Both the position numbers and the translations under genes were made by a program. The notes below the pieces were generated by a model. The model had not been told where the DNA came from. It did no database searches and worked only from the letters and a program-made list of their open reading frames with translations. Positions 49,549-58,061 of a DNA stretch of 64,000 nt are shown piece after piece. How positions within the stretch are numbered: the first letter of the stretch is position 1; each line of letters begins with the position of its first letter. This DNA comes from CAZSDU01 sp963662525 (GTDB lineage: Bacteria; Bacteroidota; Bacteroidia; Bacteroidales; FEN-979), in assembly GCA_963662525.1 (NCBI GenBank), contig OY759717.1, forward strand, positions 1,054,001-1,118,000, in the 5' to 3' direction.

Positions 49549-52500
49549 TTATCGGATGACGGAAAGTGGGATCTTTCTGCAGTTACTTTGCGTGAATACC
49601 TCCAGTAAAAACAAACCGGCCGGCAGCTCAGGCAGAAGAAGCTTTGTTTCAGATAATTTCTTCACGGGAATATCCAGTACCACCCTGCCCATAACGTCAA
49701 GCAGGACCAGGCGGTCGACGGGAACATCTGACCTTATCATTACAAAATCATGCGCGGGATTGGGGTAAATGTTCAGGCTTTTATCGGGAGGATCCGGTAT
49801 GGCAGTGATCACATCCACGCCAATGGTATCGGAAGGGATGGCTTCATTGCAGTTGTCACCGGCCACCTGTATATAATAATGGTATAACCCTGAAGGCAAC
49901 ATGGGATCAAGGTAGGCAGTATCGCTCAGCGACTGGTTATTGGCTTTGGTAAAATCTCCTCCTGAAGGATCCTGGCGATAAACATCAAAAAGCGGAGGAT
50001 CGTACATCAGGTTCAGTTTTTTTCCACCCAGGGTACAATCATCAATTCCCCAGTAGTACCATAAACCCTGTCCGTTATAATCGTCGGCATGCCAGGCGAT
50101 ATCGACAATATCATCGGAATAGGAAGACATATCGATGGTATAAGGTTCCTGCCATTGGTTATACCCTCCGGTACCCGGAAAAGGGGGAAGTGTGGAAAGA
50201 TCGAATAATACATCCCAGCTGTTGCCGTGATCGGTGGAAACCTTCACGTAATAATGATCGCCATGGGCAGATCCCTGATAGGCCATACTCCAGAACTGCA
50301 GGTTGCCGTTTACGAAGACGTTGCGGGCGATGATCCATTCATCCTGGGCATTATAATCCCATAACAGACCCGCGGAATAGTTTCCGGTATGAACTCCCAC
50401 TGCTGAACCCACATCCGTATGACTCCAGGTTGCCGAAGTATTATAAATCACCCGCGACCAGCCGGCCGGTGGAAATGATGAAGATTCAAAGCCTTCCTGC
50501 AGAAGCCATCCTCCTCCGTTGCATTGTGGCGGACTCCAGGAAAGGTGAATATCGTTTCCCCAGGCTTCACCGGTAAGGTTGATGGCCGGCAAACAAACAG
50601 CATACACGGAAATATTATCCAACGACCAGAGGCTGATGTCGGTTGAATTGATTCCTGCAGCACGGAAACGGAAACGGAAACCTTTTCCTTTCACGGCGCT
50701 GATATCGATATGCCAAGGAGTCCAGTTAAATCCACCGGAATTAGTATATTCCGCTTTTTTATGCCATACATGATTATAATAAACTTCCAGGATCATTTTT
50801 TCCTGTCCGCTGGGATTTTTATCCAACAGTTTCAGGTCGAAATCCAGCCATATCTTCGCACAATAATTGGAAGTGGCATCCAATACCGGGCTCTCCAGAG
50901 AAAAAGAATAATTAACCTGTTCGGGCAGGTCGGAAAAGCAGGCGGAAGGAAGCGGATTGCCTACATCCTGGCTGACAAACCAATTCCCTGATCCATCCGT
51001 TAAACTCCATTCATTAGATGAAAACGAACCCTGGTTCCAGGGCTCCGTAAAAGGCAATGGCCGCCCATAATGAACCATGACAGATACCGGTCCTGCCTTC
51101 ATCGAATGGTCTTCCTGGCCGGGAAACCCATAGGGTGTCAGGTCATAAAGGGCATCAACGGTATAGGAATAGCTTCCCGGTTGCAAACTGGTATTGTAAT
51201 ATGAAAGTTCATCTTGTCCGGGCAGATAAATGATCAGGTTTCCATCCCTGTATATATTGTATCCCATGATCCCCGGGGGTATGATAACACCGGTATCGGA
51301 AGGTATCCTTGGTTTATTCCAGCTCAGGAATACAGTGCTTTCAATTGCTTCCGCATTCAGGTTGGCAGGTGGCCACAGGAAACGGGAACGGAAGGAAGAA
51401 CAATTCTTATCGGAATACCCGCTGGTATAGATGGCCAGGACACAGGCATAGTAGGAAGAATCATATTTTACGGCAGTTCCCGGCAGGGTGAAGGAGTTTT
51501 CGGTGACCGTAGCCAGAAGGGTATTGTCGAGATATACATTGTAACCATAGATACATGGAGCGAGCAGGTGGGCTGATTCGGCGGCAGTGACCAGGATATT
51601 ATCAATGTACCAGCCATTGATCTGGTAGGAGTCTTCCCCGAAAGAACGGAAGCGGATCTTGAAACTGGAATTGGTATAAGCGGAAATATCAAGTTCGTCG
51701 GTCGTCCAGGGGATATTACCGCCGGCATTATTCCATGTCTTCAAGGTTTGCCAGGTATTTCCGTCAAAAATTTCAATGGCCATCTGGTCGAGGGCAGAAG
51801 TGGAATAATTATCCAGGGAAATATCGTATTTCAGGGTAAGTATTTCGCTGTTTTTGCCTGTCATGACCCGACTGGTCAGGGATTGGTTATAATCAGGAAC
51901 CGCGGGCGACCAGCTAAAAAAGGCCGAAGGAGCAGGATGTCCCGCGGTCATGGATATTTTCCAGTTACTGCCTCCTTCGCGGATCCATTCGCCGGTTGTG
52001 AAGTCGCCCGAGGACCAGTTTTCCTGTAACAGTGGAAGGGAATAAAAAGGAACATCCCAGGTGGCCAATAGGCTCCTGTTATCCACTTCCAGATTCGTCG
52101 GAGGAGATTTGATCTGGAGCAGCAGGATATCCATGGATAAAGGGGAATTAACGGAACAGTTACCGGTATAATCCTGGTATCCGAATTTCTCTGCATGAAT
52201 TTCATAGGCTCCTTTCCATACTGCCGGGAACAGGAAATGACCGGTACTATCGGAGATAGCGTGGTAAATGGTATCCTGGTAGACCTGGTTTTTCAGGCTG
52301 ATGCTTGCTCCCGCGGGGTTCGCCAGGGTACAACTCAGATTCAGGTTGATGGTAACAGGGGCTGTCCAGCATTTTCCGAGCACATTGGAAAACGTGGCGG
52401 AAGACCAGCGGGAACCGGTGTACTGAACCTCAACTCCCCAGCGATGGGGACCACAGGGAAGCGACGGCCAGGAATTATCGGTAGTTTCATTGCCAGTAAC

Positions 52501-53517
52501 AAATCCTACCTGAGTCCAGACCTGTGGATTCATTTCTTCGCCCTGATGCAGTCTCCATATCCTGTAGCCGGTAATGCCCTGCTCATTCCCGGGAATATCC
52601 GCGGGACCTCCGGGACCGGAAACGATGGCACGGAGTAAAAAATTTCCTGAGGCTGGCAGCCAGGGACTGTTTCCGCTGACAAAGCGAAAGTAACTTCTCA
52701 ATTTTGGCTGGGTTTCATCGACGGCAATTCCTGCGGCATTCGGAGCATTTCCTCCCTGAATCATGGTAACGAAAAAACTACCGCTGGCGAGGGTTACCGT
52801 GGCAGGAAATGAAAAATCAATCCAGCCCAGGCTGGTGGGAATCACATCGAAGGGACCGGCCAAAATATTTCCTGGAGTTCCTCCGCTGCCACTGGCATCC
52901 ATAATCATCAGCTGGAATGGTACCAGGGGGTTGCTGCCGGGAGGATAATCAGTGGTTTTTCCAAGATTAACCGAACAACCTGTGATTAAGGCGGGATATC
53001 CGATCGGAGTATATTTTACGGCATTCATATTTCCGGCTTCAGCCCAGACAGTGAAACTATCCTGGATCCCGTCATCATAAATTAATTCATATGATCCTGT
53101 GGGTTTATCCCAGGACAGAGATATCAGCTGGGTGGTAGTATCCCTGACGGTCAGCATGAGGGGTGAAGGGTTCGGGGTCTCCCATAGCTGAATATTCAGG
53201 GTAACGATGGCACCCGGGTGAAAAATGATAGGCGAAGAGGTGAACGTCACAAAACCTGCTTTGGAACAAAGGATGGTATAGGTCCCAGTGGGGTCTATAT
53301 TCAGGTTGTAGATGCCTGAAGAAACAGAGCGTGTATTCGCGGTATTCATCACAATATGGGCGCCGATGATCGGATTCCCTGTCGTGGCATTGGTCACGAC
53401 GCCAACCAGGGTAGCAGAAAGCAGTTGTGTTTCCTGAGAATAGAGACACCGGCTTGACAGGAGAAATACCAGAAACAAGCCGGAAAAAAAATGATATTTA
53501 AATTGCTGCCTGAACAT
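49549..53517 (-). CDS. Giant secreted T9SS surface protein, paralogue of 43140-48722
   Basis: A 1322-aa protein. The ATG at 53517 is chosen because it gives the signal peptide (FRQQFKYHFF to YSQE). It has carboxypeptidase-regulatory-like domains (GVVTNATTGNPIIGAHIVM), the same ELIYDDGIQDSFTVWAEAGN region as the larger protein, anchor J domains (GHPAPSAFFSWSPAVPDYNQ), an extra terminal anchor J domain (QEGFESSSFPPAGWSRV), and a T9SS end (LNIYPNPAHDFVMIRSD). It lacks the first anchor J domain and the propeller-like region of its paralogue. Many blocks align closely, so the pair arose by duplication and then diverged. Confidence 0.85.
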   Translation of the reverse strand: MFRQQFKYHFFSGLFLVFLLSSRCLYSQETQLLSATLVGVVTNATTGNPIIGAHIVMNTANTRSVSSGIYNLNIDPTGTYTILCSKAGFVTFTSSPIIFHPGAIVTLNIQLWETPNPSPLMLTVRDTTTQLISLSWDKPTGSYELIYDDGIQDSFTVWAEAGNMNAVKYTPIGYPALITGCSVNLGKTTDYPPGSNPLVPFQLMIMDASGSGGTPGNILAGPFDVIPTSLGWIDFSFPATVTLASGSFFVTMIQGGNAPNAAGIAVDETQPKLRSYFRFVSGNSPWLPASGNFLLRAIVSGPGGPADIPGNEQGITGYRIWRLHQGEEMNPQVWTQVGFVTGNETTDNSWPSLPCGPHRWGVEVQYTGSRWSSATFSNVLGKCWTAPVTINLNLSCTLANPAGASISLKNQVYQDTIYHAISDSTGHFLFPAVWKGAYEIHAEKFGYQDYTGNCSVNSPLSMDILLLQIKSPPTNLEVDNRSLLATWDVPFYSLPLLQENWSSGDFTTGEWIREGGSNWKISMTAGHPAPSAFFSWSPAVPDYNQSLTSRVMTGKNSEILTLKYDISLDNYSTSALDQMAIEIFDGNTWQTLKTWNNAGGNIPWTTDELDISAYTNSSFKIRFRSFGEDSYQINGWYIDNILVTAAESAHLLAPCIYGYNVYLDNTLLATVTENSFTLPGTAVKYDSSYYACVLAIYTSGYSDKNCSSFRSRFLWPPANLNAEAIESTVFLSWNKPRIPSDTGVIIPPGIMGYNIYRDGNLIIYLPGQDELSYYNTSLQPGSYSYTVDALYDLTPYGFPGQEDHSMKAGPVSVMVHYGRPLPFTEPWNQGSFSSNEWSLTDGSGNWFVSQDVGNPLPSACFSDLPEQVNYSFSLESPVLDATSNYCAKIWLDFDLKLLDKNPSGQEKMILEVYYNHVWHKKAEYTNSGGFNWTPWHIDISAVKGKGFRFRFRAAGINSTDISLWSLDNISVYAVCLPAINLTGEAWGNDIHLSWSPPQCNGGGWLLQEGFESSSFPPAGWSRVIYNTSATWSHTDVGSAVGVHTGNYSAGLLWDYNAQDEWIIARNVFVNGNLQFWSMAYQGSAHGDHYYVKVSTDHGNSWDVLFDLSTLPPFPGTGGYNQWQEPYTIDMSSYSDDIVDIAWHADDYNGQGLWYYWGIDDCTLGGKKLNLMYDPPLFDVYRQDPSGGDFTKANNQSLSDTAYLDPMLPSGLYHYYIQVAGDNCNEAIPSDTIGVDVITAIPDPPDKSLNIYPNPAHDFVMIRSDVPVDRLVLLDVMGRVVLDIPVKKLSETKLLLPELPAGLFLLEVFTQSNCRKIPLSVIR

Positions 53518-53527
53518 ACTTATACAA

Positions 53528-53535
53528 CAAAAATA
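53528..53535 (-). promoter_or_regulatory. -7 promoter box of the second giant secreted protein
   Basis: TATTTTTG on the minus strand, 11 bases before the ATG at 53517, which supports that start over the upstream Met at 53538. Confidence 0.5.
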
Positions 53536-53597
53536 CAAAAAATAGGGCCGATTCAGACTTTTTCAGGCGTTATGCTATCATTTTTTTTCGGAAATGC

Positions 53598-53626
53598 TTG
53601 CCAGAATGAAAATTTTTATAACTTTG
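53598..53626 (+). promoter_or_regulatory. Promoter of rplU-rpmA
   Basis: TTG at 53598-53600 (-33 region) and TAACTTTG at 53619-53626 (-7), 18 bases apart, followed by GCA. This is the best formed Bacteroidota-type promoter in the window. The leader before rplU is about 30 bases. Confidence 0.75.
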
Positions 53627-53660
53627 CACTCCCAATTTTATGAACATCAATCCATAAAAA

Positions 53661-54032
53661 ATGTACGCAATCGTTGAAATCGCCGGTCAGCAATTTAAAG
53701 TTGAAAAGAATGACGAAATCTTTGTACACCGGCTTACCGGTGATGCAGGGACCAAAGTTGAGTTTACTGAAGTTTTATTGCTGGATAATGACGGCAAGGT
53801 CACCGTTGGCAAGCCGCATGTTGATGGCAGCAAGATCACCGGAAAGATCCTGGACCATGTAAGGGGTGATAAAGTGGTTGTCTTTAAGAAAAAACGCCGG
53901 AAAGGCTATGAAAAAGAAAGCGGACACCGTCAGGATTTCAGTAAAATTCTGATTGAAAATATCAGCGTTAAAGGAGCTTCCAAAGCTAAGAAAGTTAAGG
54001 AGGAAGAAGAAATCGTCAATCGTCAATCGTAA
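53661..54032 (+). CDS. rplU: 50S ribosomal protein L21
   Basis: A 123-aa ribosomal protein of the large subunit. The family core is complete: MYAIVEIAGQQFKVEKNDEI at the start, DNDGKVTVGKPHVDGSKITG, and KVVVFKKKRRKGYEKESGHR (residues about 74-93). L21 is normally about 100-105 aa, whereas here a 20-residue charged tail (SKAKKVKEEEEIVNRQS) follows. Its last codons are encoded by a 7-bp repeat (54011-54030). Followed 13 bases later by rpmA, its usual partner. Confidence 0.95.
   Translation: MYAIVEIAGQQFKVEKNDEIFVHRLTGDAGTKVEFTEVLLLDNDGKVTVGKPHVDGSKITGKILDHVRGDKVVVFKKKRRKGYEKESGHRQDFSKILIENISVKGASKAKKVKEEEEIVNRQS
54011..54031. repeat. Heptamer repeat at the end of rplU
   Basis: Three tandem AATCGTC-like units (AATCGTCAATCGTCAATCGT) encode the final residues and the stop codon of L21. 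Confidence 0.7.
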
Positions 54033-54045
54033 ATAGAAAAGTGTT

Positions 54046-54318
54046 ATGGCACACAAAAAAGGAGCGGGCAGTTCCAGCAACGGCCGCGAATCGCACAGCA
54101 AACGTTTAGGTGTTAAGATATATGGCGGGCAGGCAGCCAAAGCCGGCAACATCATTATCCGCCAGCGGGGAACTGTTCACAATCCCGGGCTGAATGTGGG
54201 GATTGGAAAAGATCATACCCTCTTCGCGTTGGTTGATGGTATCGTGGAATTCAAGAAGAAACGCCAGGAGCGTTCCTATGTTTCCGTACTTCCTTTTGTT
54301 GAAGAGCAAGCCAATTAA
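54046..54318 (+). CDS. rpmA: 50S ribosomal protein L27
   Basis: A 90-aa ribosomal protein near the peptidyl-transferase centre. The N-terminus MAHKKGAGSSSNGRESHSKR is the conserved basic L27 tail, and IIIRQRGTVHNPGLNVGIGK and DGIVEFKKKRQERSYVSV follow. Length and sequence are typical. Same operon as rplU. Confidence 0.96.
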   Translation: MAHKKGAGSSSNGRESHSKRLGVKIYGGQAAKAGNIIIRQRGTVHNPGLNVGIGKDHTLFALVDGIVEFKKKRQERSYVSVLPFVEEQAN

Positions 54319-54334
54319 TAACCACTCAAGCTTC

Positions 54335-54494
54335 ACCGCAAAGACGCTTAAAATTTTCAACATAGCGTTAAATACCTTCCTTTAATACTGACATTTCAGA
54401 TTTAATCAGGAATCCTGATTTCTTAATTGAGCCTCCCTGGTGTCATTGATGTATGAAAAATTTCATGTTTTTTGCATCTTTGCGTCTTTGCGGT
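54335..54494. repeat. Inverted repeat between rpmA and serS
   Basis: ACCGCAAAGACGC (54335-54347) and its exact reverse complement GCGTCTTTGCGGT (54482-54494) lie about 130 bases apart. The right arm is preceded by tandem TTTGCATC and TTTGCGTC units (54471-54486). This recalls CGCAAAGACGC elements dispersed in Bacteroidota genomes, by memory. The spacer 54348-54481 shows no gene. Confidence 0.65.
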
Positions 54495-54514
54495 AAAAGG
54501 GGAAAGAAGCAGAA

Positions 54515-54541
54515 TTGGGGTTCGGAAATTTTTTACCTTTG
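54515..54541 (+). promoter_or_regulatory. Promoter of serS
   Basis: TTGG at 54515-54518 (-33) and TACCTTTG at 54534-54541 (-7) with about 16 bases between. The 70-base leader contains the hairpin at 54558-54580. Confidence 0.65.
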
Positions 54542-54545
54542 CAGA

Positions 54546-54582
54546 ACCCCACCCCAACCCCTCCCCTTGGAGGGGAGGGGCT
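54546..54582 (+). repeat. CCCCTCCCC/GGGGAGGGG hairpin in the serS leader
   Basis: CCCCTCCCC (54558-54566) and GGGGAGGGG (54572-54580) form a perfect 9-bp stem around TTGGA. It is preceded by CCCCACCCCAA. It is the compact member of the palindrome family also found inside the rRNA methyltransferase gene (16903-16962) and before rfbA. A stem this strong, 30 bases before the ATG, could affect serS translation. Confidence 0.7.
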
Positions 54583-54610
54583 CTTGTCACAAAAACAAAA
54601 CACCTATAAA

Positions 54611-55882
54611 ATGTTGCAATTAAACTATATCAGGGAGCATGAAGCTGAAGTCATTGAAAGGCTCTCCATAAAAAATTTTGATGCCCGTGAAATGATCCGT
54701 GAAATTATCCTGCTGGATGATACACGGAAGGAAACGCAAAAAATGCTGGATGATATCCATGCCCATGAAAACATCCTGGCCAAAGAAATCGGAATACTGT
54801 TCAAATCGGGGAAGCAGGAAGAAGCCGGTGTGCTGAAAGCACAAACCGTTCAGTTAAAAAATACAGCCAAAGAACTGGACCTGAAACTTGAAAACACCCG
54901 TAAATCCCTGGATGAATTTCTGGTTAAAGTTCCAAACCTTCCGCATCCCAGCATTCCACGCGGAAAATCTGCAGAAGACAACCTGACGGTCCAACAGGAA
55001 GGAGAAATAAAAACGCTTAGCGGGGACACATCCCCTCACTGGGACCTCTGTTCCGAATATGACCTCATTGATTTTATCACGGGTACAAAAATTGCCGGCG
55101 CCGGATTTCCTTTATATAAAGGTAAAGGAGCCCGTTTACAGCGTGCACTCATCAATTTTTTCCTGGATGAAGCGATCCAAGCAGGCTATCAGGAGGTTCA
55201 GCCTCCGTATGTAGTCAATGCGGCCTCCGCCTATGCTACCGGACAGTTACCCGACAAGGATGCCCAGATGTACCATGTCGGTCTCGATGATCTCTACCTC
55301 ATTCCAACCGCTGAAGTTCCGGTTACCAATATTTACCGCGACATGATCCTGAAGAGCCGGGACCTGCCTTTAAAAAATGTAGCCTATTCTGCTTGTTTCC
55401 GCAGGGAAGCCGGGAGTTACGGGAAAGATGTGAGGGGATTAAATCGCCTTCACCAGTTCGATAAAGTGGAGATTGTACAAATTGTACTGCCGCAACATTC
55501 TTATGAAACATTGGAAGAAATGCGGGAATACGTTGCCGGATTACTCAGAAAACTTGAACTTCCCTTTCGCATCCTTAAACTTTGCGGGGGCGATATGAGT
55601 TTTACTTCTGCCATGACTTATGATATGGAAGTCTGGTCGGCAGCTCAGGGACGATGGCTGGAGGTGAGTTCTGTATCGAATTTTGAAACATTTCAGTCCA
55701 ACCGCATGAAACTGCGCTATAAAGACGATGCCGGCAAGATGCAACTGGTGCATACCCTGAACGGATCTGCCCTGGCCCTGCCCCGCATTGTGGCTGCCCT
55801 GCTGGAGAATAATCAGACCCCGGAGGGAATAGTCATCCCACAGGTACTTGTGCCCTATACGGGATTCAACATTATCAATTAG
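54611..55882 (+). CDS. serS: Seryl-tRNA synthetase
   Basis: A 423-aa class II synthetase that loads serine on tRNA-Ser. The N-terminal helical arm (about 30-105) binds the long variable arm of tRNA-Ser. Motif 2 is FRREAGSYGKDVRGLNRLHQ, followed by FDKVEI, and motif 3 NGSALALPRIVAALLENNQ. The ATG at 54611 (MLQLNYIREH) is the conserved start; the frame opens earlier at 54515 but would translate the leader hairpin. Own promoter at 54515-54541. Confidence 0.94.
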   Translation: MLQLNYIREHEAEVIERLSIKNFDAREMIREIILLDDTRKETQKMLDDIHAHENILAKEIGILFKSGKQEEAGVLKAQTVQLKNTAKELDLKLENTRKSLDEFLVKVPNLPHPSIPRGKSAEDNLTVQQEGEIKTLSGDTSPHWDLCSEYDLIDFITGTKIAGAGFPLYKGKGARLQRALINFFLDEAIQAGYQEVQPPYVVNAASAYATGQLPDKDAQMYHVGLDDLYLIPTAEVPVTNIYRDMILKSRDLPLKNVAYSACFRREAGSYGKDVRGLNRLHQFDKVEIVQIVLPQHSYETLEEMREYVAGLLRKLELPFRILKLCGGDMSFTSAMTYDMEVWSAAQGRWLEVSSVSNFETFQSNRMKLRYKDDAGKMQLVHTLNGSALALPRIVAALLENNQTPEGIVIPQVLVPYTGFNIIN

Positions 55883-55966
55883 GAATTAAGAATGAGGAAT
55901 GAGGAATTTTTTAATAAAAAAGTTGTAAATATTTCCATTTTAAATTTTCTCGTATTTATTAATTTT

Positions 55967-55974
55967 TAATTTTG
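55967..55974 (+). promoter_or_regulatory. -7 promoter box of the outer-membrane protein gene
   Basis: TAATTTTG matches TAnnTTTG, 23 bases before the ATG at 55998. Upstream, 55880-55915 is a low-complexity AATTAAGAATGAGGAATG stretch. Confidence 0.55.
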
Positions 55975-55997
55975 TCGTTCATCTAAAACTTTTAATT

Positions 55998-56591
55998 ATG
56001 AAAAGATATTTATTGTTTTTTGCTTTCCTGCTTTCTGCCGGTGTTGTTTTTGCAGGACTTGATCTGGGGGTCAAAGTAGGTTATAATGCAGCTAAATTAT
56101 CCACAAACATGGACTCCATTACGACTAATTTTAAATCCGGTTTCCAGTTTGGCGCCTTTGTACGTATCGGGAAAAGGCTTTACCTGCAGCCTGAACTTTA
56201 CTATACCACTCAGGGAGGAGTTTTTACGAGCAATACTTCTAACTGGAAGCAAAATATTAAATTAGGCTCTTTGGATGTTCCTGTTCTTGTTGGCTTTAAA
56301 ATCATCAACAATGACAATCTGAACCTGCGTATCCTGGCCGGCCCGGCAGCTTCTTTTATTGTCAGTAAATCCATTGAAGAGTCTGGTGGCATTGATGGTC
56401 CTATTAAAACTGCCGACCTTAATTCGGTCAACTGGAACATTCAGGCCGGGGCCGGCGTTGACCTCTGGAAATTCACCCTCGATATTCGTTACCAGATCGG
56501 GTTGAACCAACTGATCAAAGAGGTTCAGAACTACGACTTCAATTCCCACAACAATGTCTGGGTAGTAAGTCTCGGGTTTAAAATCCTTTAA
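55998..56591 (+). CDS. Outer-membrane beta-barrel protein (PorT-like)
   Basis: A 197-aa protein with a signal peptide (1-19, ending at VVFAG). The rest is an eight-stranded barrel of the PorT/OMP_b-brl_2 type: alternating strands such as GVKVGYNAAKLST, FQFGAFVRIGKRLYLQPELY, NLRILAGPAASFIV and a terminal aromatic strand WVVSLGFKIL for BAM recognition. The role is unknown. It shares an operon with the next lipoprotein gene, starting 12 bases downstream. Confidence 0.8.
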   Translation: MKRYLLFFAFLLSAGVVFAGLDLGVKVGYNAAKLSTNMDSITTNFKSGFQFGAFVRIGKRLYLQPELYYTTQGGVFTSNTSNWKQNIKLGSLDVPVLVGFKIINNDNLNLRILAGPAASFIVSKSIEESGGIDGPIKTADLNSVNWNIQAGAGVDLWKFTLDIRYQIGLNQLIKEVQNYDFNSHNNVWVVSLGFKIL

Positions 56592-56603
56592 TTCATCTGA
56601 GAG

Positions 56604-57011
56604 ATGGAAAGTCTGTTAAGAAAAACGCATTTTCTAGTTTTGCCTTTTTGTACAATTTTCCTTCTTTTTATTGCATGTAATAAGCTTGAGCCGGATGATA
56701 ATCCTCTTCCTCATTATGAAGATACCGGACCGGATTCTGTAACTTTTTCGGTTACCGTTCAAACGCTGGAAGGGATCATGCTTCCCGGGCAATATGTTAA
56801 CCTTGCGTTTTCGCAGGACAGCATGGGAAAGAACATGATGGTCAGACGGGTTGCAACAGACGGGATCGGGCGTGCCAGCTTTCCAAGGCTTTATCCCCGT
56901 CGTTATTTTTTCAATTGCTATGCGACTTACCTGACCAATATTTATTATGGATCTGCCCTGATCAAATTAAATCCTCAGGACATAAGGGATACCGTTTTAA
57001 CGGTTCACTGA
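56604..57011 (+). CDS. Lipoprotein with carboxypeptidase-regulatory-like fold, 135 aa
   Basis: A lipoprotein signal with FIAC (Cys25). The mature part is a short beta sandwich with a TDGIGRASFPRLYPRRYFFN segment, typical of CarboxypepD_reg-like domains that fill loops of larger envelope proteins. There are no enzymatic residues. It starts 12 bases after the barrel gene and its stop touches the GTG region of mtnA, so the three genes look co-transcribed. Confidence 0.65.
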   Translation: MESLLRKTHFLVLPFCTIFLLFIACNKLEPDDNPLPHYEDTGPDSVTFSVTVQTLEGIMLPGQYVNLAFSQDSMGKNMMVRRVATDGIGRASFPRLYPRRYFFNCYATYLTNIYYGSALIKLNPQDIRDTVLTVH

Positions 57012-57017
57012 TGTATC

Positions 57018-58061
57018 GTGAAAGTTAACGGACAGGATTACCGGACAGTTTGGTCAGACGGAATAAGTGTTTCTTACATTGAGCAGAATCAGCTCCCTTT
57101 TTATTTTATTATCCGCCAGGCAAGGCATTATCAGGCATGCTGTGAGGCCATACGCAGCATGGGAATACGTGGTGCCGGAGCCATTGGCGCCATGGCTGGC
57201 TTTGCGATGGCCATGGCTTTCAGGGATGCACCGGTCCAGGGATTTCTTCCTTTTATCCGGCAGGCGCGAATGGACATTGAGTCGACCCGGCCTACAGCCA
57301 GAAACCTCTTTTATGCCGTTGAGAAAGTATTTGATCAGGGATTGATTTCCTCGAACGATGCCATGCTTGAAGCACAGCGCCTGGCTGATAAAGATGCTGA
57401 AGATTCCCGTCGAATTGGTGAATTCGGAATGACCCTGATCCGCGATGGATACCAGATCGAAACCCATTGCAATGCGGGCTGGCTGGCATTTGTTGATTAT
57501 GGCACCGCCCTCTCTCCCATTTATCTTGCCCATCAATCAGGGATGAAAGTCTTTGTTTATGCTGATGAAACCCGACCCCGCGGACAAGGTGCCAGGCTTA
57601 CGGCCTGGGAACTCCATCAGGCAGGCATTCCGCATGTGATCATTCCCGACAATGCAGGAGCTTCCCTGATGTCACAGGGGAAAGTCGACCTGATGATCAC
57701 CGGTGCCGACCGTATTGCATCCAATGGAGATACCGCCAATAAAATAGGTACTTTTGAAAAAGCAATTGTGGCCAGGGCGCTGGGTGTTCCGTTCTACATT
57801 GCTGCGCCCACTTCCACTTTCGACCTGGAATGCCAAAGCGGAAAAGATATCGTGATCGAAGACCGGAGCCCGGATGAGGTACTTTTTCAGGATGGATTGA
57901 ATGGACAAGGTGAATGGGTGAAAATCAGGGTATGCTCTCCGGGGTCTTCCGCACTGAATCCGTCATTTGACGTTACACCTGCACAATATATCACGGGGAT
58001 CATCACCGAAAAAGGCATCATTAAACCCGATCGTGAATCGATATTAAAGATTTTCAAATGA
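57018..58061 (+). CDS. mtnA: S-methyl-5-thioribose-1-phosphate isomerase
   Basis: A 347-aa enzyme of methionine salvage that converts methylthioribose 1-phosphate to methylthioribulose 1-phosphate. SMGIRGAGAIGA (48-59), ETHCNAG with catalytic Cys151, and ITGADRIASNGDTANKIGT with catalytic Asp231 are all present. It starts with GTG at 57018. No other methionine-salvage gene is in the window, so the downstream steps must be elsewhere. Its stop overlaps the ATG of the next gene (ATGA), giving coupled translation. Confidence 0.9.
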   Translation: MKVNGQDYRTVWSDGISVSYIEQNQLPFYFIIRQARHYQACCEAIRSMGIRGAGAIGAMAGFAMAMAFRDAPVQGFLPFIRQARMDIESTRPTARNLFYAVEKVFDQGLISSNDAMLEAQRLADKDAEDSRRIGEFGMTLIRDGYQIETHCNAGWLAFVDYGTALSPIYLAHQSGMKVFVYADETRPRGQGARLTAWELHQAGIPHVIIPDNAGASLMSQGKVDLMITGADRIASNGDTANKIGTFEKAIVARALGVPFYIAAPTSTFDLECQSGKDIVIEDRSPDEVLFQDGLNGQGEWVKIRVCSPGSSALNPSFDVTPAQYITGIITEKGIIKPDRESILKIFK

